Both the position numbers and the translations under genes were made by a program. Positions 35,354 to 46,846 of a stretch of 64,000 nucleotides of DNA are shown piece by piece (position 1 is the first letter of the stretch; each line of letters starts with the position of its first letter). The stretch is from Eleusine coracana subsp. coracana (lineage: Eukaryota > Streptophyta > Magnoliopsida > Poales > Poaceae), in the NCBI GenBank assembly GCA_032690845.1, contig CM064424.1:34909462-34973461 (forward strand). The letters run 5' to 3'. The notes under the pieces are model-generated. The model was not told the DNA's origin. It searched no databases and saw only the letters and a list, made by a program, of their open reading frames with translations.

Positions 35354-36134
35354 AGCAAGCAGCTTCTGTGTTTCCTCTTCGTTAGGGCGTTGTTCACAAT
35401 AACTGGATATGTTCTATTCTTCCCTAAATATTCATAGCATAGCTCCATCGGAAGTTCCTTCTGTTCCACTTCTGGCCCTTCATCTGGATCCAGCTCCCCG
35501 AGAGGTTCAAACTTAGGATTTCCCTGGTTGAGCCAATCGGCGCAAGCGTTGCGCCGATCGGCGGAATTTTCCTGGTTGAGCTGATCGGCGCAGGTGTCAC
35601 ACCGATCGGCGCTGGCAGTATGCTTGTTAGTTCCGCACAGGATGTGGTCCAGTGGGTCTCCCATATCCATCCCTATCTTCTCATCTTCCTCTGGGTTGAA
35701 CTCCTGACTGTGAGAAGGGTCTTGACGCGACAGATCATTAAATTGAAATTTCACTTCTTCCTCTCCTAGGAGTAGCATAATTTGACCTTTCCTAGCATCT
35801 AGAACAGCTTGTACTAAACTTAAGAATGGCCTTCCTAGAATGATATCTTGAACATCAGTTTCTTTATTGTCTAGAACGAAGAAATCCACCGGCATTATTT
35901 TCGAGTTGATCTCAATTTCAACATTGTTGATCACTCCTAGCGGCTTGGTCTTCCCTCCATTCGCCATGATGAGCTCAAGTTCAGTCCCCATCAGCTGTTG
36001 TTGAGTTTCATAAGGCATGCTCATGAATGCATTGTAAGTCATCAAGTTGACACGGGAACCAAAGTCACATAAGGCTTTCGGAAATTTCTTCCCCGATATC
36101 TCACATGGTATGTACGGTTCTTCTTCTTCCTTTT
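35221..36134 (-). pseudogene. Element E protease and linker
   Basis: Minus-strand protease with CDFGSRVNLMTYNAF (D-F-G where Athila usually has D-L-G), then DVQDIILGRPFLSLVQAVLD and GQIMLLLGEEEVKFQF. The C-terminal linker (about 35480-35640) contains two ADR-type repeats encoded by palindromic modules (ADRCDTCADQL, ADRRNACADWL). The linker joins RT, with a frame overlap at 35221-35353. The protease would cut Gag-Pol. Confidence 0.82.
35531..35613. repeat. Double palindromic module in the protease-RT linker of element E
   Basis: Four GATCGGCG-type half-sites in two pairs: AATCGGCGCA-AGCGTTG-CGCCGATCGG and GATCGGCGCA-GGTGTCA-CACCGATCGG. They keep an open frame and encode ADRxxxCADxL repeats on the minus strand. 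Similar paired half-sites lie in the LTRs and gag. Confidence 0.85.
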
Positions 36135-37444
36135 TCAGCGAGACCTACAACATACACCACATAATCCTATGTATGGAGATGGCTCAAAGCAAATGTCTCG
36201 CAATCTCTTCGCTTGTTTCACCTCCGTTCCATCAAGCTCTATATCATTCTTGTAAAGCTTCCCTAAAACTCTCCCAATAATCTCTTGACCGAAAATTTCT
36301 GACTTGAGGCGATTACTTGGAAAATTATACTCAATTCCGGCTTCGAAAGCGTCTTGCGGGCTGAAGGATCTTCTCATATTGAGCAACTCGCGTGAAAAGT
36401 CAATAGGAATCCAGTCCATCGGCTCAAATTCATCAAGTGGTTTAGCATTCGCCAATGTTCTATCCCCATTTGGTTTAGCAAAATTGCCTTCAAATTCCTT
36501 CAGGTGGTTGCCCAGAATCATAGCTTCTATCTTGGTATATTCCTTGCAACTCGACAGAGTTGTCATGGTGATCGGTTCTCCTGTTATCACGACTGCGCCG
36601 ATCGGCTCAGAGACTGCGCCAATCGGCGCACACGTCCGATCCATAGAGGCGGGTGTGACGGGCTCTATTTCTTCGAATTTATGCTATGAAGTAATCATTG
36701 CTCTACTCTCAGACATCAAGATCTATTCAACCGGCAACTCTTCCTTCTGCATAACTTCTTGGTATTGCCGAGTTGGTTCTAGATATTCTTCCCAAAGCTT
36801 ATCCAAAGCTTCATTCTCGGCAATTTTACCTAACAATTCGATCCCTGCCTTGGCTGTCAATCTGAGAAAACTTCCTCCGGCCGATCCGTTCAAATGCATC
36901 CTTGGCGCCCTGTTTATGGCCATGTAGAAGGTTTGAGCGCACATATTCTCATCAATGCCGAGGTTAGGTCCTTAATTTAACAATGTTTGAAAACACGTCC
37001 AGGCTTCTGTAAGAGATTCTTCATCTCTTTGTAAAAAATTCACCACCTCTCTTCTCAACTTCTGCACCTTTGGCAAAGGAAAATAGTGGAGACAAAAATT
37101 TCCAACTAACTCACTCCACTTACCTTTTGCTTTTCAAGATGCTGCTTTCTGCCACTCTTTGACTTTTCCTCCCAAAGAGTATGGGAAAAGCAGCCACCTG
37201 TAAAGATCCTGAGGCACCCCTTCATGATGGAATGTTTTGCAAAGTGACTCCAAATCTTGTAAGTGAGTATACGGGTTCTCCTCCTTCGCTCCAAAAACTT
37301 GTTTGCTTCAGCCATGCTAATGATAATGGGGCTCAACACATACGAGGAGGCCGTGGCCTTCTCATCTGAGGATTGAGGCACCAGCACGTCTGGAGATGGT
37401 AGAGAAAGCTCCCTGAGCATCGGAGAAGGTCCTATCGTACTCAT
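36135..37444 (-). pseudogene. gag: Element E gag
   Basis: The ATG at 37444 opens gag on the minus strand 126 bp inside the 5' LTR. Capsid-type sequence is spread over several frames (LYRWLLFPYSLGG-like near 37190-37140; FYMAINRAPRMHLNGSAGGSF at 36940-36870; ELLNMRRSFSPQDAFEAGIEY near 36360). Frame changes occur near 37250 and 37130 and stops near 36970 and 36722. The C-terminal half carries a palindromic-module repeat (CAPIGAVSEPIGAV) at about 36592-36631. Confidence 0.75.
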
Positions 37445-37538
37445 CCTGAAAATTTACACAAAACACAAAAACAAAAACAACTAGGAAAGAGAGGATTAGA
37501 CGTTAGTAAAGTACTGATAGTAAAAGAACTGGGTTTGA

Positions 37539-37556
37539 TCCCCGGCAATGGTGCCA
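37539..37556 (-). other. Primer-binding site of element E
   Basis: The minus strand reads TGGCACCATTGCCGGGGA. It differs by one base from the PBS of the non-autonomous element and from the extra copy at 16538-16555. Confidence 0.75.
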
Positions 37557-37569
37557 AAAAAAGGTAGCT

Positions 37570-38615
37570 TGTTGGTCGTAGTTATGCACCCACTTATATA
37601 CCGCAAGAGGACGGTGTACAGTTGTAGCTCTTTTTTCCTCATAGTATTCCAAGGTTATCGAATCCATAAGGAACAAGCAGAACTATTACTATTAAAGGAT
37701 GACTAACAAATTGCTATGTGTTGGTTGGTGTGAATGGTGACGGTGAGAGAGTGAAGGGTGAATGTTATTGAAGAGGTAATAGGATAATGAAGGATTCTCT
37801 CCTTAGGATTGGTTCACTAGCATGCAACCTTATTCTTATCAACTTAAGTGATGACTTTAATATTCTACAAGACATGGTGGTTTCGTTCACCCTGGCTGTC
37901 ACTACAGAGGCTATTAGCTCCCCACTGGTTTCTTGCACTATGTAATGGGGAAAAGTGTATTGGCGAACACACTAATGAGAAGGATAAATAGATATGCAAT
38001 TAAGTATCAATAAGCATGAGAATTACATGACTAGAAGAGAATATGACACTACTCACTCATCCTTCCGCTAGACATAGCAGGGGGGTGATAAATAGCGCCG
38101 GAACATGCACGAGACGATCGGCGCAAGCGTCACACTGATCGGCGTGACCTCCCTTCTGGTGGATCTCTTCGGTGTTGACCGACCTTCCACCGCTAATATC
38201 CTGGAACACTAGTTCTAATAATTGGTTCTCACGATTGCTGTCTCTGTTGTTGTCTTCAGTCTCCCCTCTGGCTCTTGACAATTATCTTCCTTTTATATCC
38301 GACGGGATTAGGTCAACTTCCACCGACTCTAACTCATACTGGGTTGGGCATTCATCCTTCTTGGACTGGGTATTGTTTTATCATCTTATCCTTCTACGCC
38401 GATCGGCACGGCCTCCATATCTGGCCCATCTTCATTTCTCTTTAGTCCTTTATCCATAATTGCCATGTTTTACACCGGTTTCCTGCGATTACATCTAAAA
38501 TAGAACAACTACAAATATATGCAAATATGGGGTTAATTGTTAGTCCAAACCACAAAATTAAGACGCAACACATCCCTTTTTGGTAGACAAAATGGGCATC
38601 TAGAAACCACCAACA
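37570..38615 (-). repeat. Element E: 5' LTR
   Basis: 1046 bp; the minus-strand TATAAAAGG box lies at 38289-38300. Palindromic modules occur at 38112-38146 and 38397-38413. It lacks some sequence present in the 3' LTR. Confidence 0.85.
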
Positions 38616-38702
38616 TCCATCTTGTATATTCTCCATGAGTTCATGGCTGCCCAAGAAGAATTGTTTGCTTATGAAGAGAATGAACCACAACTTGTATATT
38701 CT
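38616..38702 (+). other. Orphan 87-bp segment between elements E and F
   Basis: This short piece belongs to neither E's LTR nor the homologous part of F's LTRs. It is open on the plus strand (reads ILHEFMAAQEELFAYEENEP) and might be leftover element C coding DNA. CTTGTATATTCTCCA occurs twice, at about 38621 and 38691. Confidence 0.4.
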
Positions 38703-41522
38703 CCAACGCACTCGCGTACTCCCCCTCTACCTTCCTCTGATCCTTGCCTAGCCGAATTCATGCACAAATAGAGTGAATTGAAGGAAACACCAGAAGTTAC
38801 TTCCCCGGCGACGTCCTCTGCTGTTGGCCGGAAATTCGTAGCACTCGGTGAGCCTTCTCATCCTATTCCTTTTCGATCGCAAGCACAAAACCTCAACGTA
38901 ACCCCTGACTCTCTTTCCCTTGATTTCATGCACCAGGACGTCAGCATTCCACTTTTCCCTGGCTGCTGCCTCGGCTCCGCCCAATCCGACGCCGCCTCCA
39001 CGATGAGCACTACTCTCCGGCCCTCCTCGTCGAACGCCGACCTCGTGCCGCTCTTCCCCAAGTCACCGTGAAGCTCCAGGAAGAAACGACAACCGATTTG
39101 GTGCATCTTAGCCAGAACGCGACGCCGCCAAAGACCGCTGCTCCGCTGCTCCTTGCCACCGACCGCTTCCGGTGAGATCCCGACCTCGTGACCCCCGCCA
39201 ATCTCTCCGCCTCGGTGCACGCATCAATTTCCCGCTCCCGCGACGAGTTCCTCCCCATCAACGCGCCCGGCAGCGAGCGATCCGGCCGAGCGCTGCCCGC
39301 TCCGGCGAGCCAACTGGTAGCTTGCTGTCACCCGCGTGGCAGTCGATGTGGCGCTGATGTGTCACCCACGTGTCTACCTATGTGGCAATCCTTTAACCCA
39401 AAAATACCCGAAAGTTCCCAGAAAAATGTTAAAATTTCCAAAATTCATAGTAAATCGAATTCGAACCCTTTTTTGCCCAAGCAAATTTTGTTAGATTGTC
39501 GAAATAATAAATCATTGTCTCTATTCATGTATTTTTTACTAATACATTAGATTGTCGAAACACTAAATAATTCACCAGATATTCTAGGAATAGAATTAAA
39601 TCCTGATTTTTGGCATGCTTAGTAAAAACATGATTATCTACCATCACTAATTTTGGTTTGGTAAAATATGAAATATTTTGTGCTCTGGAATTTATTTAGT
39701 GTTTCTGCTTAAAGAAATGCTAGTAAATAATCTATTAATGTTTTGCCCATAAAACTTGGTGAAATAATTTCTCATGAGTGTCTCTATCCACAGTAAATCA
39801 CCCATGTCCAGAAACATATTTTCACTAAACTAATTCATTTAATTGCTCATATCACTTATTTACCTTGTTTAATTACATAAAGAATAATATACCTAAATTC
39901 TTAATTAACAACCCAACTTCTCTGAAGCATATAGCTTCAAGAACATAAAATAATTTTTAATTGACAATAAAACACGATGTGCTTGCATGCATCATATCAT
40001 TGCATTCAACGGTATTCTGATAATGCCGTTAATTCAATTTCATCATATAGGTAACGACAACCAGGAGCAAGAGGAAGACTTCCAGAAGGACGTTGACCCT
40101 CAAGAGCAGGAAGTTGTAGTTGCTAGCACTAACATCGATCCAGGCAAGCCCCGGTTTACATTCGCCTTTTTACAAAACTTTGCTAGTTTATCATACTAGT
40201 GTCTATACTTATTATTGCATTAGGTCATAGGAGTTGATTGAAATCCACCCTGCATGATATCCAAATGACCTATGCTATTGTCTTAGAACTTGGTAGAATC
40301 AGTGCTGTTATGCTATGCTTAGTAATGGCTAGTCTCGTTAAGAAGGTATTATTATTACTAAGGAATGAACTTGACCACTGGAACGGGAATTATTAAAAGA
40401 AGTTTATTTTATGTTATGACCGGCCAGGGATAATGCATGTGTAGGTTGGCAGCAACACATGGGTGTTGACTGTGGTAGCCCTACCTTATCGAACCTAGGA
40501 CCCGTCCGTGGTCGGCCCCTTGATCAAGTATTGAATAGTACCGAATGCATTCTAGCTTATGGGCACTAGTAAACTGATGTAGCATTAAAGGTCACTTGCA
40601 TTGCGGATGGTTAAGGTGCGTTGGTCATTGACCCTCCTGCTGCTAGAGTGGGCGGTTCAGACCATGAAGTACTGTTGGTAGAACGGCATGCCCACTCGAC
40701 GTCACCACACCTAGGCTGAGGTGTAGGTGCTTTTCTTGCGAAAGGTTTCCATATATGGCCTTAATTGGTGCGTATGTGTCATGCATCTTGGGTTTTCCCA
40801 GCTGGTGTAAAATCGATTGCAATTGCTATCCCTCGTAGTAATGAGTACCACTTGGTCACCGCGCCAATCGCGTAGTTGCACCTTATATTATGGAATGGAT
40901 CATGTTGCTTATTGATGTTGATGACCATTATTATTATTATTGTTCTTATGTCGTATTAATTTTATATATTGTTTATTATCCTTGTTGCAACTAAAGTTAC
41001 ATTTCGGCTCAACCCATTTAAATTGACAATTAAAACTTGATAGAACTAATAGGTTGCTTAGTGCGAGTCCTTTTAAACAAGCCACCTATTACAGCCTCTA
41101 CATGTGTAGGTGCCCGACGGGTAAGTCTTGCTGAGTAATTAGTACTCAGGCTTTGTGCTATTGTGTTTTTCAGGTAATGAAGAAATAGAATTGCTTGTAG
41201 ATGTGATGCCCTGGGACATGCAAGTCCCTGAGGGTTGGACCACCCACTGGGAGTCCGACTCACCGCTACAGTGATGTTGCTTGTTCCTAGGGTGATGGTC
41301 CTTCGGGCATGGATCACCACCTGGATGTACCGTCGAGCGTAGTTCCTTTACGTATTTGCTTCCGCTATTTCAAAATATTTATGAACTTGTATTAATTCCG
41401 CTGTACTCTGAATCATCACATTAATGTAATATTCAACTAAAAATTTGGACCAATGTTGTATTATCAAGTGTCTGCGCTATCAGCATCGTCGGGACCTCGA
41501 TCCTCCGGGAAGGGGCACCACA
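38703..41522 (+). repeat. Element F: 5' LTR, left-truncated
   Basis: It matches 50640-53007 from CTCCAACGCACTCGCG to the point where the 3' copy is cut at 53007, and then continues alone from about 41036 to CACCACA at 41522. It contains the exon-like island at 40051-40143. ORFs in the GC-rich part (38778-39550) are not supported as genes. Confidence 0.85.
40051..40143 (+). other. Exon-like acidic coding island in the 5' LTR of F
   Basis: 93 bp bounded by CATATAG (acceptor-like) and CAG/GCAAGC (GC-type donor-like). It encodes an acidic, Gln/Glu-rich peptide (NQEQEEDFQ, later QEQEVVV). The copy at 52001-52093 differs by one base. An island with the same phases lies in the unrelated-family LTR G at 58936-59019. 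Confidence 0.55.
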
Positions 41523-41524
41523 GC

Positions 41525-41536
41525 TGGTATTAGAGC
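41525..41536 (+). other. Primer-binding site of element F
   Basis: TGGTATTAGAGC, two bases after the LTR end, matches the initiator-Met tRNA type PBS (TGGTATCAGAGC) with one change. Confidence 0.9.
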
Positions 41537-42866
41537 CGTGGTCCATGATAATACAACATTAAATCATATTTTCAAAAACTACAACATTTGCGAGTGAGGA
41601 TACGTTAGCCCATGTACATAATAGTATTGCCCATGTACATAATAGGGTGGTGACAAAGCTAACCTGGGTTATGATTGTTTATATTACTTGCATCTACTGC
41701 TTCTTCAAACGAAGGTACGTGCGTGCTTAACCAACACGCGTGATATCGGTGTCTGTGCTCGCAGGCGGATACGAGACACTGTTGGCTCATAACTTATCAC
41801 GGGGCGATCCTTTTCCATGGATCATTACTAGTAGAAATGTGCTTCTTTTTGTAGTTTCTTTTGAATTTGATATATTGTTTCTGGAATGGATTTTCTACAG
41901 GTACACTAACGTCGTTAGTATAACATTTAGATTGACTTACGTGTTGAGTGCGGGTCGTCACCAAGTATCCGTGCCGCTAAGTATCGGCAAAGATAGGCGT
42001 TGTGTTGTGAGGAACGATAGGATAATAAAATGAAAGTTTTGCATCATGCATCCCATTATAACTAAACTAAAACTTGTTCTCCTCTTGCTCACCAACCTCT
42101 AAAGAAAAATATTCATAACTATTAATTTACTCAACCAAATAAGGCATACAAATACTTTTTGCAAAGGTCTCAACATCCCCTGTCACCTAGAATTTAAATT
42201 AAAATTCGATCATAACAGTAACAACCTCAGAAATAGAGAACAAGTACAATCGGTCAACTCACTGTTTTCAGCATGACCCTGAACTTAAAAATTTCATAAC
42301 TAAAGTTGTACTTCGAACCTGCAAGAGTTTAAACCCAAACTGGATAGCCCTTGAAATCTATTTCCATCTCCAATAGGTTTCATAATTTTTTTGTTTTCCC
42401 TCTGTCCAGTAGAGGCAAAACACTCAGCCTCTGCCATCCTAAAACAGAATCTACCAATCTGAACTTGCAAAATTCATAAGTCCAGATTTACCTGGAATTT
42501 TTAAGAATAGAAATACAATCTGGAAAGCTATGAAAGTGAGGTATAACCTGGTTCTGACCCCCAATTCTTGAGACCTTGTTTTCTGTTCAAAATACCCACT
42601 TTTTTGACTGTGATACAGTCAAGACAGAATCTATTTTAAAACCCATCGACGTACTATTGCCCCTTGAGGCTGAAAAATGTGAACTAAAAACTTGGTTTCT
42701 GTATTTCATAGCACCTTATATGAAATGCATCTTTACTGTAGGGAAGGTTTGACTCAATCAAATTGTTGTGATATAGTTTTGCTATCATTACCAGCACCAA
42801 GACAGTAGTTAGTGATATGCATTTTGCCCATGGAACACTGTACTCACCATTGGGTTTTTATTCCAG
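41537..42866 (+). other. Element F leader
   Basis: A 1.3-kb stretch without a supported gene. It contains a strong donor-like site GAAG/GTACGT at 41714/41715 and a second at ACAG/GTACAC (41900/41901). It ends with a pyrimidine-rich tract and CAG directly before the first extra ORF. A role as intron-containing leader is inference. Confidence 0.5.
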
Positions 42867-43838
42867 ATGGGTGACCATGGTTTTGAGGAGCTTTCACACG
42901 ACAGGTGGCGCTACACCACCGGTCTCCACCATTGTGGCTTTCCTACACTTTTGTGGGATCTGCTACACTTGCTGGGCTACGACGAGCCACCCTCCTACCA
43001 GGGCCGCGAGATCCGCCGCCACGGGGTAACTCTTGCTAAGGTCCACATCAGCGTGCCCACTCACCCACGCAACCTCGACATGGCGGGGATGGAGAGCACG
43101 GCGACTTGTGGAAGCCTCCGTGAGGGCTTGGAGAGAGTCGCCCATAGGGCCCTCACTCACTTCTGCGGGTGCCACACAACAGCGCTCTCTGGGACTCTGT
43201 TTGAGATGATTCCCGTCTGGCACCAGGCCAACCCGGTCTGGTAGAGGCGTGTGAGGCGCATCGCCCGCGACAACTACCCGGCGTATCACGCGGTGTACCA
43301 CCGTGTGTCCCAGTACTCCGAGTGCCTCCTCAACTTGGATGAGGAGGCTAGCAGCCATAGCAAGGTTCTACTAGCTAACGCTGAGCAGGCCTGGGTGCAG
43401 AGGAATGATCTACAAACACAGGTTGACGCGCAGCAGAGGGAGATTCAGCGGCTGACCGCTGCTCTTGAGGCGAGTGAGACTCGTGTTACTGAGGTCACTG
43501 GACAGCGCGACACCCTCGCGCAGGAGGTTGAAAGGCGTGGCGTGATTATGCAGCAGCGCGCCAACCACAACGAGCACCTGCAGCATCAGTGGATGGCTAC
43601 ATAGCATGAGATGGAGCTCATGGGAGAGGATCTAGTGACCCTGGCTCATGAGAACCAGGGCCTATAGCAGCAGCTAGAGGCGGTCCTGGCGCTACTGGCA
43701 GCACCAGAGGAGGAGGATCCGGACGAGGACATGGACAAGGAGTCTGACGTAGACTATGAGGCACCAGCCAGAGACAGGACTTAGGGGATCGTGATAGACT
43801 GGACTAGGTCGCGTAGGCAGGACAGGTTGGGTAGGTAG
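42867..43838 (+). pseudogene. Element F extra ORF a (ORF0-type), unknown function
   Basis: The ATG at 42867 follows TTTTTATTCCAG. One frame runs about 320 codons with in-frame TAG at 43242, 43602, 43665 and 43782. The N-terminal part (about residues 20-120) has HLLGYDEPPSYQGRE, RRHGV, HISVP and ALTHFC; it resembles extra ORF b. The middle is a coiled coil (NDLQTQVDAQQREIQRLTAA) and the tail is acidic (EEEDPDEDMDKESD). I know of an ORF upstream of gag (orf0) in rice RIRE3/RIRE8-type elements, from memory; whether this is the same family must be checked. No enzymatic motif is seen. Confidence 0.7.
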
Positions 43839-44057
43839 CTTTTGTTGCCCACGCGAGGTTGTGGTATTTTGGGGGATCACTATGTGAGATGCTTTTGTAA
43901 CTCGATGGTCACATATTCTGAGTTCATGTACTTATGACTATGTTGACTTATGTAGTGTATTGGTTGTACCCTTTTAGCTACCATTGTTGCAACAGGGTTT
44001 CATAAGAATTCTAGCTCGATCGTACTCTTTGACTCAATCAAAGTACTTTCCTTGTAG
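43839..44057 (+). other. Spacer with acceptor-like site before extra ORF b
   Basis: 220 bp, non-coding, ending TACTTTCCTTGTAG directly before the ATG at 44058. The site looks like a 3' splice site. Confidence 0.5.
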
Positions 44058-44867
44058 ATGGCTGAAAACACCAATCAACCACCACCAGGTTGGGAGATCA
44101 CCGATGGCCTGGAGTTCACAAGGATGGTTCACCTGTTTTGGAGAATTCTCCAGAGATTCGGATATTCAATTCCTCCCACCTATGTTGGCAAGGAATTTCA
44201 GGAGCATGGAGTCCCCTCATGTATCATCCATGTGGCAGTTCCCGACAATTACTCGGTCATTTCCGCATGGGAATCTTGGACCATTAGCGTCATCGGGACA
44301 GATCTGCCTTCCACCTGGAATGTAGCTGCATTCAAGGCACTTACTCAGTTCTGTGAAGACCACGAGCATGATGTTGCCGGAACACCTGTCGCCTTGCTGC
44401 CCATTAATGATGTGACGGACTTCGAGTAGATTAGGTGTGTTGATTTCATCTTTGATCCAAACCATCACCACCATGATCCTATGCTGCCCATAATAGAGTA
44501 TTATGGCTTATCCACTTTCGCCTTATGCACAAACTTGTGCCGGCGTCTGGATGTGTTTCATGCTGCACTTCGACTTTCTGAAATAGAAAAACAAGCTAAG
44601 GATGAGGAAATTGCAGAACTGAACCAACAAATTCAAGCAAAGAATGAAGAGATGGATGCAATTATAGAAGAACGTGACATGATTGAGGCTTAAGATGACT
44701 TGGACGCATTCAAGGCTGCCCACCTTCCTATTGAAGGCAATTGGGACGAGATCATCATAGAGTATGGAGAACAAGAGGATGTAGAGATGGCGCCGGTCGG
44801 TATTAATGAGGTAGAAATGATGGATCTGGAGGAACCAGAAGAGCCGGAAGACATAGACCAGGAGTAG
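44058..44867 (+). pseudogene. Element F extra ORF b, paralogue of ORF a
   Basis: The ATG at 44058 opens one frame of about 269 codons with in-frame stops at 44427 and 44691, ending at TAG 44865-44867. Residues about 20-125 share with ORF a the pattern L..FGY..PP.Y.GKE, EHGV, H.AVP, a WES, ALTQFC and GTP. Then follow a coiled coil (EKQAKDEEIAELNQQIQAKN) and an acidic tail (LEEPEEPEDIDQE). Same fold plan, same order and adjacent position suggest tandem duplication and divergence. Function unknown. Both precede gag on the sense strand. Confidence 0.7.
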
Positions 44868-45155
44868 ATGGATTGCTACACCCCGGTGTATGGTCGTGTA
44901 ATATAAGTATTCCTAGTTCGATGTAGGAGTGTGAATCTTGCATTATGTGTCCGCAATATCGTAGCTAGGCGGCACATATGTGTAAGAAGTCGTGTGACGG
45001 TGTCCTTTTAACAACCATGTAGTCTGAATTGAATTAATGAAGATGGTTGTTACTTGTGAAATTTATCCGTGCCTCTTGCAAATTTATATTCTTGCATATG
45101 TGTTTTTATGGATTATTTTGAGGAGTAACTAATGTGCAACCGTATAAATTGCAGC
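44868..45155 (+). other. Spacer with acceptor-like site before gag of F
   Basis: 290 bp without a gene, ending ATAAATTGCAG just before the gag start. It is the third acceptor-like site in front of an ORF in this element. Confidence 0.5.
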
Positions 45156-46259
45156 ATGATGCGTACTCGGAATCAGGATGATCCTGAAAGCTCTCAACAA
45201 GGAGCTAATGCTAAGCCTTCACTAGCTGAGGTATTGGCTGCTGCACTCAACCGGCAGCAAAATGACTCTGAGATTATTCGTCAGCTAGTGGATATCACGT
45301 CCCATCTAGCTGGACAGGGAGGCCACCGTAACAACAACAATCAGCCTCGATAGAGCACCTACTCAAATTTTCTAGGTACTCATCCGCCAACCTTTGAGCG
45401 CGCTAGAGAACCTCTGGATGCCGATCACTGGCGCGCCAGACCGAGTCAAAGTTTGGTCTGCTAGAATGCACCGAGCACCAGAAGGTGCTATTCGCCGCCC
45501 AACAACTCCAGGGCTCTGCTAGCGCCTGGTGGGCAAACTATGAAGCTTCTCTGCCCGCTAGACGCCGCATTGAATGGAATGAGTTCAAGACTGCATTTCA
45601 TGCTCATTTCATTCTAGCTGGCCTCATGCAAAGGAAATTCTAAGAATTTATGGATCTGAAACAAGGAGGGAGGAATGTCCCCCAATATTCTGAAGCTTTT
45701 AATCATTTTGCTCAGTATGCTACTGAGTATGTCAATACTGAGGATAATTCGTTTCTGCATGGTATGAATGCCACCCTTAAGGAGCGTCTGACTTGGCAAA
45801 CAACCGGCACATACAACGACTTGGTCAATGCTGCTATTGTCCAGGAAGGCGCTATGCGCCAAGTTGAAGAAGAAGATCGCAAAAGAAAGGCCCCTGCTAG
45901 TGCCTTTGCTGCCCCACAGGCGAAGCACCGCCTGATTTACACTTCACCTATCGGACAGCGTTTCCGGGTATCTCCTCAGCAGTAGTATCAGCAGCAATAT
46001 GGTCAGAACTGCTCGAGGCCACCACAGCAGCAGAACTTTCCACCCCGTGCACCGTTCCAACAGCAGAACACTCAGTACCGTGCACCATACCAGCAGCAAG
46101 GAAATCAGACTGCTCGTGCCCCATAGCGTGCTGATCGTGGAAGCAATTATCCGTGCTACAACTACGATCGTACCGGCCACTTTGCCAAGAACTGCACTGC
46201 ACCGAGGCGCAACAACAACAACAACCACAACAGCAACCAGCGTCAGAACCAGCACAGGA
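45156..46259 (+). pseudogene. gag: Element F gag
   Basis: ATGs at 45156 and 45159 start gag of Del/Tekay type (SLAEVLAAALNRQQN, FLGTHPPTFERAREPLDADHW; then ASAWWANYEASLP and FMDLKQGGRNVPQY; MNATLKERLTWQ). A frame change lies near 45440 and another between there and 45650. Stops are at 45351, about 45641, 45983 and about 46124. A Gln-rich part precedes the zinc knuckle near 46152: CYNYDRTGHFAKNC has Tyr at the second Cys, so CCHC is broken. Gag would package element RNA. Confidence 0.87.
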
Positions 46260-46846
46260 ATGTGAATGCACCGTCCCGTGGTGCCCAAGTGAACTACACC
46301 AATGCTGAAGATATTCCTCAGGGCGAACCCGTGCTAACCGGTACACTCTCGCTCTATCACCAGCCTATCCTTGCACTTTTTGATTCTGGTGCTATGGATA
46401 ACTTAATTAGCAAAGCTTGTGTGCAAAAACATAAACTCCACTCCACCGTCATAAATAGATGCTACACCGTCCGCTCTCCTGCTGGACAAATTTTTGCTAA
46501 CGAGGTAGTGTGTAAGGCTCCACTAGAAATTAATCGAAAGATCTACCCCACTGATTTCATCATGCTCAAGGACCAAGAGATTGACCTAATCATAGGTATG
46601 ATCTGGATGAAAACCCATAGAGCCATGCTAGACATTGAGCCCTGCATCATTCACATCAACTCTCCCTTGCATGGAAAGGACACACTTTCTCTAAATGCCA
46701 ATTCATCGAAAGCCTTGGTTGTCCATCACTTGGAAGGGCAATCAATCGAGAGCATTCCCGTCTTTCGTGAGTATCCGGACGTGTTTCCCGAGGACATCTC
46801 TGGTCTACTGCCTGACCGTGATATGGAATTTAAGATAGAGCTCTAA
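46260..46846 (+). pseudogene. pol: Element F protease
   Basis: 194 open codons containing ILALFDSGAMDNLISK (aspartic protease active site D-S-G) and EIDLIIGMIWMKTHRAMLD, followed by the linker FREYPDVFPEDISGLLPDR that leads to RT. It ends at TAA 46844, which fits a CAA-to-TAA change because the same frame continues as RT. Confidence 0.87.

Larger units (their letters stand above)
16569..38615 (-). mobile_element. Element E: Athila-like gypsy retrotransposon
   Basis: LTRs at 16569-17681 and 37570-38615 begin TGTTGGTC and end CCAACA. PBS and PPT show minus orientation. The minus-strand order is gag, protease, RT, RNase H, integrase, then a downstream ORF of unknown kind, the position where Athila elements carry an env-like gene. 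Element D splits RNase H. E's own length is about 10 kb. No TSD is found: the left side carries duplicated E leader and the right flank (TCCAT) has no partner. Confidence 0.82.
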
